From: Anaerolineales bacterium
GTDB lineage: Bacteria > Chloroflexota > Anaerolineae > Anaerolineales > E44-bin32
Length of the DNA stretch: 8,826 bases
Direction of reading: 5' to 3'
NCBI GenBank assembly: GCA_030673085.1
Contig: DAOVFE010000054.1
Span: forward strand, 1-8,826
Below, piece after piece: positions 7,265 through 8,826 of the stretch. Position 1 is the stretch's first letter, and each line of letters opens with the position of its first letter. Below the pieces are notes generated by a model. The model searched no databases, was not told where the DNA came from, and was given only the letters and a program-made list of their open reading frames with translations. The position numbers and the translations under genes are program-made.

Positions 7265-7297
7265 CTCAAAGATAAATCCTCGGAATCTTGCAAACTG

Positions 7298-7326
7298 ATT
7301 CTAGCATATTGAGGAATGCCACGCAA
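7298..7326 (-). promoter_or_regulatory. Predicted nusA operon promoter, extended -10
   Basis: On the minus strand the -35 is TTGCGT (7326-7321). A 17-nt spacer ends in TGC, and the -10 is TAGAAT (7303-7298, 5 of 6). The TGn before the -10 makes it an extended -10 promoter and compensates for the weak -35 (3 of 6). The predicted start is near 7291, giving a leader of about 97 nt. It is the best minus-strand promoter I could find in the region. Confidence 0.55.
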
Positions 7327-7350
7327 GGCCATAACCTTTGCAATGGGCTT
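7325..7350. repeat. Imperfect dyad abutting the nusA -35
   Basis: AAGGCCAT (7325-7332) and ATGGGCTT (7343-7350) pair in 7 of 8 positions across a 10-nt centre. The left arm overlaps the edge of the nusA -35 element, so a regulator could bind here. It could also be chance. Confidence 0.3.
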
Positions 7351-7568
7351 AGATCGAACGCTTCTATGATTATCATCTAATTCAACACTCCTCTCCCCGC
7401 TATATCCTCGAAATCCTTACTCACACTATCATTAATTCCGCATCCGTATAAATAGTACGTATAGTTTAGAAAGGCATAAGCGCCGATGCACTACAAACCC
7501 TGCGGCAACCGTCCGACTTATTCTCTCGGTTTCCGACAATCAGATGCTGGTCAGCCTAAATAGCGCAA

Positions 7569-7599
7569 GGAATATCCTCTATTCCCCCTAAGCAGGATA
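7569..7599. repeat. Two overlapping, mutually exclusive inverted repeats upstream of the gyrA -35
   Basis: GGAATA (7569-7574) pairs with TATTCC (7580-7585) across 5 nt. TATCCT (7573-7578) pairs with AGGATA (7594-7599) across 15 nt. The two share bases and end 6 nt before the gyrA -35. They lie outside the predicted transcripts of both genes, so any role would be as a DNA site. Arms of 6 bp are short and may be coincidental. Confidence 0.25.
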
Positions 7600-7605
7600 G
7601 ACGAT

Positions 7606-7634
7606 TTGACTGGCTCCTATCTACCCTTTATCAT
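7606..7634 (+). promoter_or_regulatory. Predicted gyrA promoter
   Basis: TTGACT (7606-7611, 5 of 6) and TATCAT (7629-7634, 5 of 6) are separated by exactly 17 nt, a good sigma-70-type promoter. The predicted start is near 7641, giving a leader of about 28 nt before the gyrA ATG. Confidence 0.7.
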
Positions 7635-7650
7635 ACCAAAATCAGCCAGT
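7609..7650. repeat. Perfect 7-bp inverted repeat flanking the gyrA -10, possible operator
   Basis: ACTGGCT (7609-7615) and AGCCAGT (7644-7650) are exact reverse complements separated by 28 nt. The left arm overlaps the end of the -35, and the right arm lies just after the predicted start site. The arm centres are 35 bp apart. This placement would suit a repressor or a loop-forming regulator. The repeat is seen directly; the operator role is inferred. Confidence 0.35.
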
Positions 7651-7657
7651 AATTTAC

Positions 7658-7664
7658 AGAGGTG
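7658..7664 (+). promoter_or_regulatory. Ribosome binding site of gyrA
   Basis: AGAGGTG ends 4 nt before the ATG at 7669. It supports that start over the out-of-frame GTG contained in the same motif. Confidence 0.75.
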
Positions 7665-7668
7665 TTTT

Positions 7669-8826
7669 ATGGAAGTAGGTCTTGTTCGCCAGATCGACAT
7701 TAACTCCGAGATGCAGCAATCCTATCTTGACTATGCCATGAGTGTGATCGTTTCTCGTGCGCTACCGGATGCCCGGGATGGCTTAAAACCGGTCCATCGC
7801 CGAATTCTTCACGCCATGTATACAATGGGCATTGGGCCTAATTCGGACTTTAAAAAATCGGCCCGCATTGTGGGTGATGTCCTAGGTAAATATCATCCGC
7901 ATGGCGATACGGCGATCTACGATGCAATGGCTCGTATGGCTCAGGATTTCTCTATGCGTTATTGCCTGATTGAAGGGCAAGGGAACTTCGGATCCATTGA
8001 TGGTGATCCGCCCGCAGCGATGCGATACACAGAAGCCCGGATGAACTCACTGGCGACTCAAATGCTGGCTGATATTGGCAAAGATACTGTTGACATTATT
8101 AAAAATTTTGATGGTTCACTCCAGGAGCCTTCAGTGCTGCCTGCCGCTATTCCAAACTTATTAGTCAATGGCGCGACCGGCATTGCAGTAGGGATGGCCA
8201 CTTCCATTCCTCCTCATAACATGGGTGAAATCTGCGACGCGCTGATCTTCATGCTCCAGAACTGGTCCCATCTAGATAAAATCAAGCTTGATGATTTAAT
8301 AAAGTTCATCCAGGGCCCGGATTTTCCCACAGGCGGAATAATTGTACGCAAGAAAAAGGGTGATAGCGACAGTCTCACTTCAGCCTATGGCACTGGACGG
8401 GGAAAGATTAGTGTTTTAGCGCGATCGCATATCGAGGAAATGAGCCGCGGGCGTTCTCGCATCATTGTAACCGAGCTGCCATTTCAAGTTAACAAAGCCA
8501 GTTTAATTGAGCGCATCGCCTCTCTCGCCCGTAACAACGAGCTTGATGGCCTAGCCGATCTGCGCGACGAAACAGATCGCCAGGGTATGCGCATCGTTCT
8601 TGAACTTACTAAGACCGCCGACCCCGATAAGATCCTCACTACACTCTATCGGCGGACTCCAATGCAAACCACATTTAGCGTGATCATGCTTGCCTTGGTT
8701 GATGGCCAGCCTCGCCTTCTCACGCTTAAACAGGCCCTGCGGGTATACATTGAGCACCGTTTGACGGTAATGCGCCGCAGCAGCCAATTTGATCTCGCTC
8801 GAGCGCATGAACGAGCCCATATCTTG
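7669..8826 (+). CDS. gyrA: DNA gyrase subunit A, C-terminal half cut by window edge
   Basis: GyrA is the DNA-cleaving and rejoining subunit of gyrase, which with GyrB introduces negative supercoils using ATP. I translated 386 codons from ATG to the last base without a stop. A full GyrA has 800 or more residues, so the rest lies beyond the window. Visible signatures are YLDYAMSVIVSRALPDARDG (19-38), KPVHRRILHAMY (40-51), and KYHPHGD at 74-80 in the quinolone-resistance-determining region. Thr81 there aligns with E. coli Ser83 and Asp85 with Asp87. QGNFGSIDGD is followed by AAMRYTEAR with the catalytic Tyr120. The winged-helix and tower portions follow. The C-terminal beta-pinwheel, which separates GyrA from ParC, is not visible. 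The N-terminal sequence and single-gene context favour GyrA. It is transcribed from its own promoter, divergent from nusA. Confidence 0.95.
   Translation, partial: MEVGLVRQIDINSEMQQSYLDYAMSVIVSRALPDARDGLKPVHRRILHAMYTMGIGPNSDFKKSARIVGDVLGKYHPHGDTAIYDAMARMAQDFSMRYCLIEGQGNFGSIDGDPPAAMRYTEARMNSLATQMLADIGKDTVDIIKNFDGSLQEPSVLPAAIPNLLVNGATGIAVGMATSIPPHNMGEICDALIFMLQNWSHLDKIKLDDLIKFIQGPDFPTGGIIVRKKKGDSDSLTSAYGTGRGKISVLARSHIEEMSRGRSRIIVTELPFQVNKASLIERIASLARNNELDGLADLRDETDRQGMRIVLELTKTADPDKILTTLYRRTPMQTTFSVIMLALVDGQPRLLTLKQALRVYIEHRLTVMRRSSQFDLARAHERAHIL

Larger units (their letters stand above)
7194..7668. other. Divergent intergenic control region between nusA and gyrA
   Basis: This is a 475-nt stretch without a credible gene. 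From the nusA side it holds the nusA leader (7194 to about 7291) with a hairpin, the nusA promoter (7298-7326) and an imperfect dyad next to it (7325-7350). Then comes about 220 nt (7351-7568) in which I can name no feature. After that come overlapping inverted repeats (7569-7599), the gyrA promoter (7606-7634) and the gyrA ribosome binding site. I looked for rimP remnants, tRNA arms and riboswitch cores and could support none. Confidence 0.8.

Noticed and set aside
7192..7290. Possible leader peptide frame starting with TTG that overlaps the nusA start
   Set aside because: It has no ribosome binding site, an unusual start and no recognisable pattern. An open frame of about 40 codons can occur by chance.
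7447..7465. TATAAA and TATAGT boxes as further gyrA promoters
   Set aside because: No acceptable -35 occurs at 16-18 nt upstream of either box. The 7606-7634 promoter is far better.
7500..7512. GCGGCAACC fragment resembling part of a SAM-I riboswitch core
   Set aside because: The other conserved SAM-I elements and helices are absent around it, and it lies upstream of the predicted gyrA start site.
7194..7668. tRNA, small RNA gene or rimP remnant in the divergent region
   Set aside because: I found no T-loop or acceptor pairing, no coding frame with RimP-like sequence, and no convincing promoter-terminator pair.
8551..8820. 89-codon minus-strand frame opposite gyrA
   Set aside because: It is antisense to conserved GyrA sequence and has no family features.

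Overview
The window is a conserved bacterial housekeeping region. Seven genes run on the minus strand in the order nusA, ylxR (rnpM), infB, rbfA, a DHH-family nanoRNase (nrnA-like), truB and ribF. They are divergent from gyrA on the plus strand. ribF is cut by the left edge and loses its C-terminus. gyrA is cut by the right edge, leaving 386 codons. I see no mobile element, CRISPR array, tRNA, rRNA, phage gene or defence system, and I found no new multigene system.

Organism: a bacterium of middling base composition. IF2 is short (595 aa), with a single IF2N domain directly before the GTPase. NusA has a helix-hairpin-helix region followed by a long acidic tail and a basic end. A DHH phosphoesterase gene lies between rbfA and truB. 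This most resembles Chloroflexota (Dehalococcoidia-like or a relative). That is inference from remembered family traits, and another deep lineage such as Armatimonadota is not excluded. rimP, which often precedes nusA, and the L7Ae-like ylxQ, which often lies between ylxR and infB, are both absent from this locus.

Layout. 1-714 holds partial ribF, 722-1603 truB, 1600-2571 the nrnA-like gene, 2561-2941 rbfA and 2954-4741 infB. 4742-4854 is a 113-nt gap with a strong infB ribosome binding site and a weak possible internal promoter. ylxR lies at 4855-5160 and nusA at 5202-7193. 7194-7668 is a 475-nt divergent control region, and gyrA starts at 7669. The distal genes are tightly packed: 12-nt gap, 11-nt overlap, 4-nt ATGA overlap, 7-nt gap. 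This suggests translational coupling.

The control region gives readable promoters for both directions. nusA has an extended -10 promoter (TTGCGT, 17 nt, TAGAAT with TGC before it). This predicts a leader of about 97 nt that carries a perfect 10-bp hairpin. gyrA has TTGACT, 17 nt, TATCAT, with a leader of about 28 nt. A perfect 7-bp inverted repeat flanks the gyrA -10, and an imperfect dyad abuts the nusA -35.

The operon groups transcription elongation and antitermination (NusA), an RNA-binding RNase P-associated protein (YlxR), translation initiation (IF2), 30S maturation (RbfA), turnover of very short RNA (NrnA), tRNA pseudouridylation (TruB) and flavin cofactor synthesis (RibF). The neighbouring gyrA encodes the DNA-cleaving subunit of gyrase. 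The items most worth a second look are the nusA leader hairpin, the gyrA promoter dyad and the long charged C-terminal extension of NusA.
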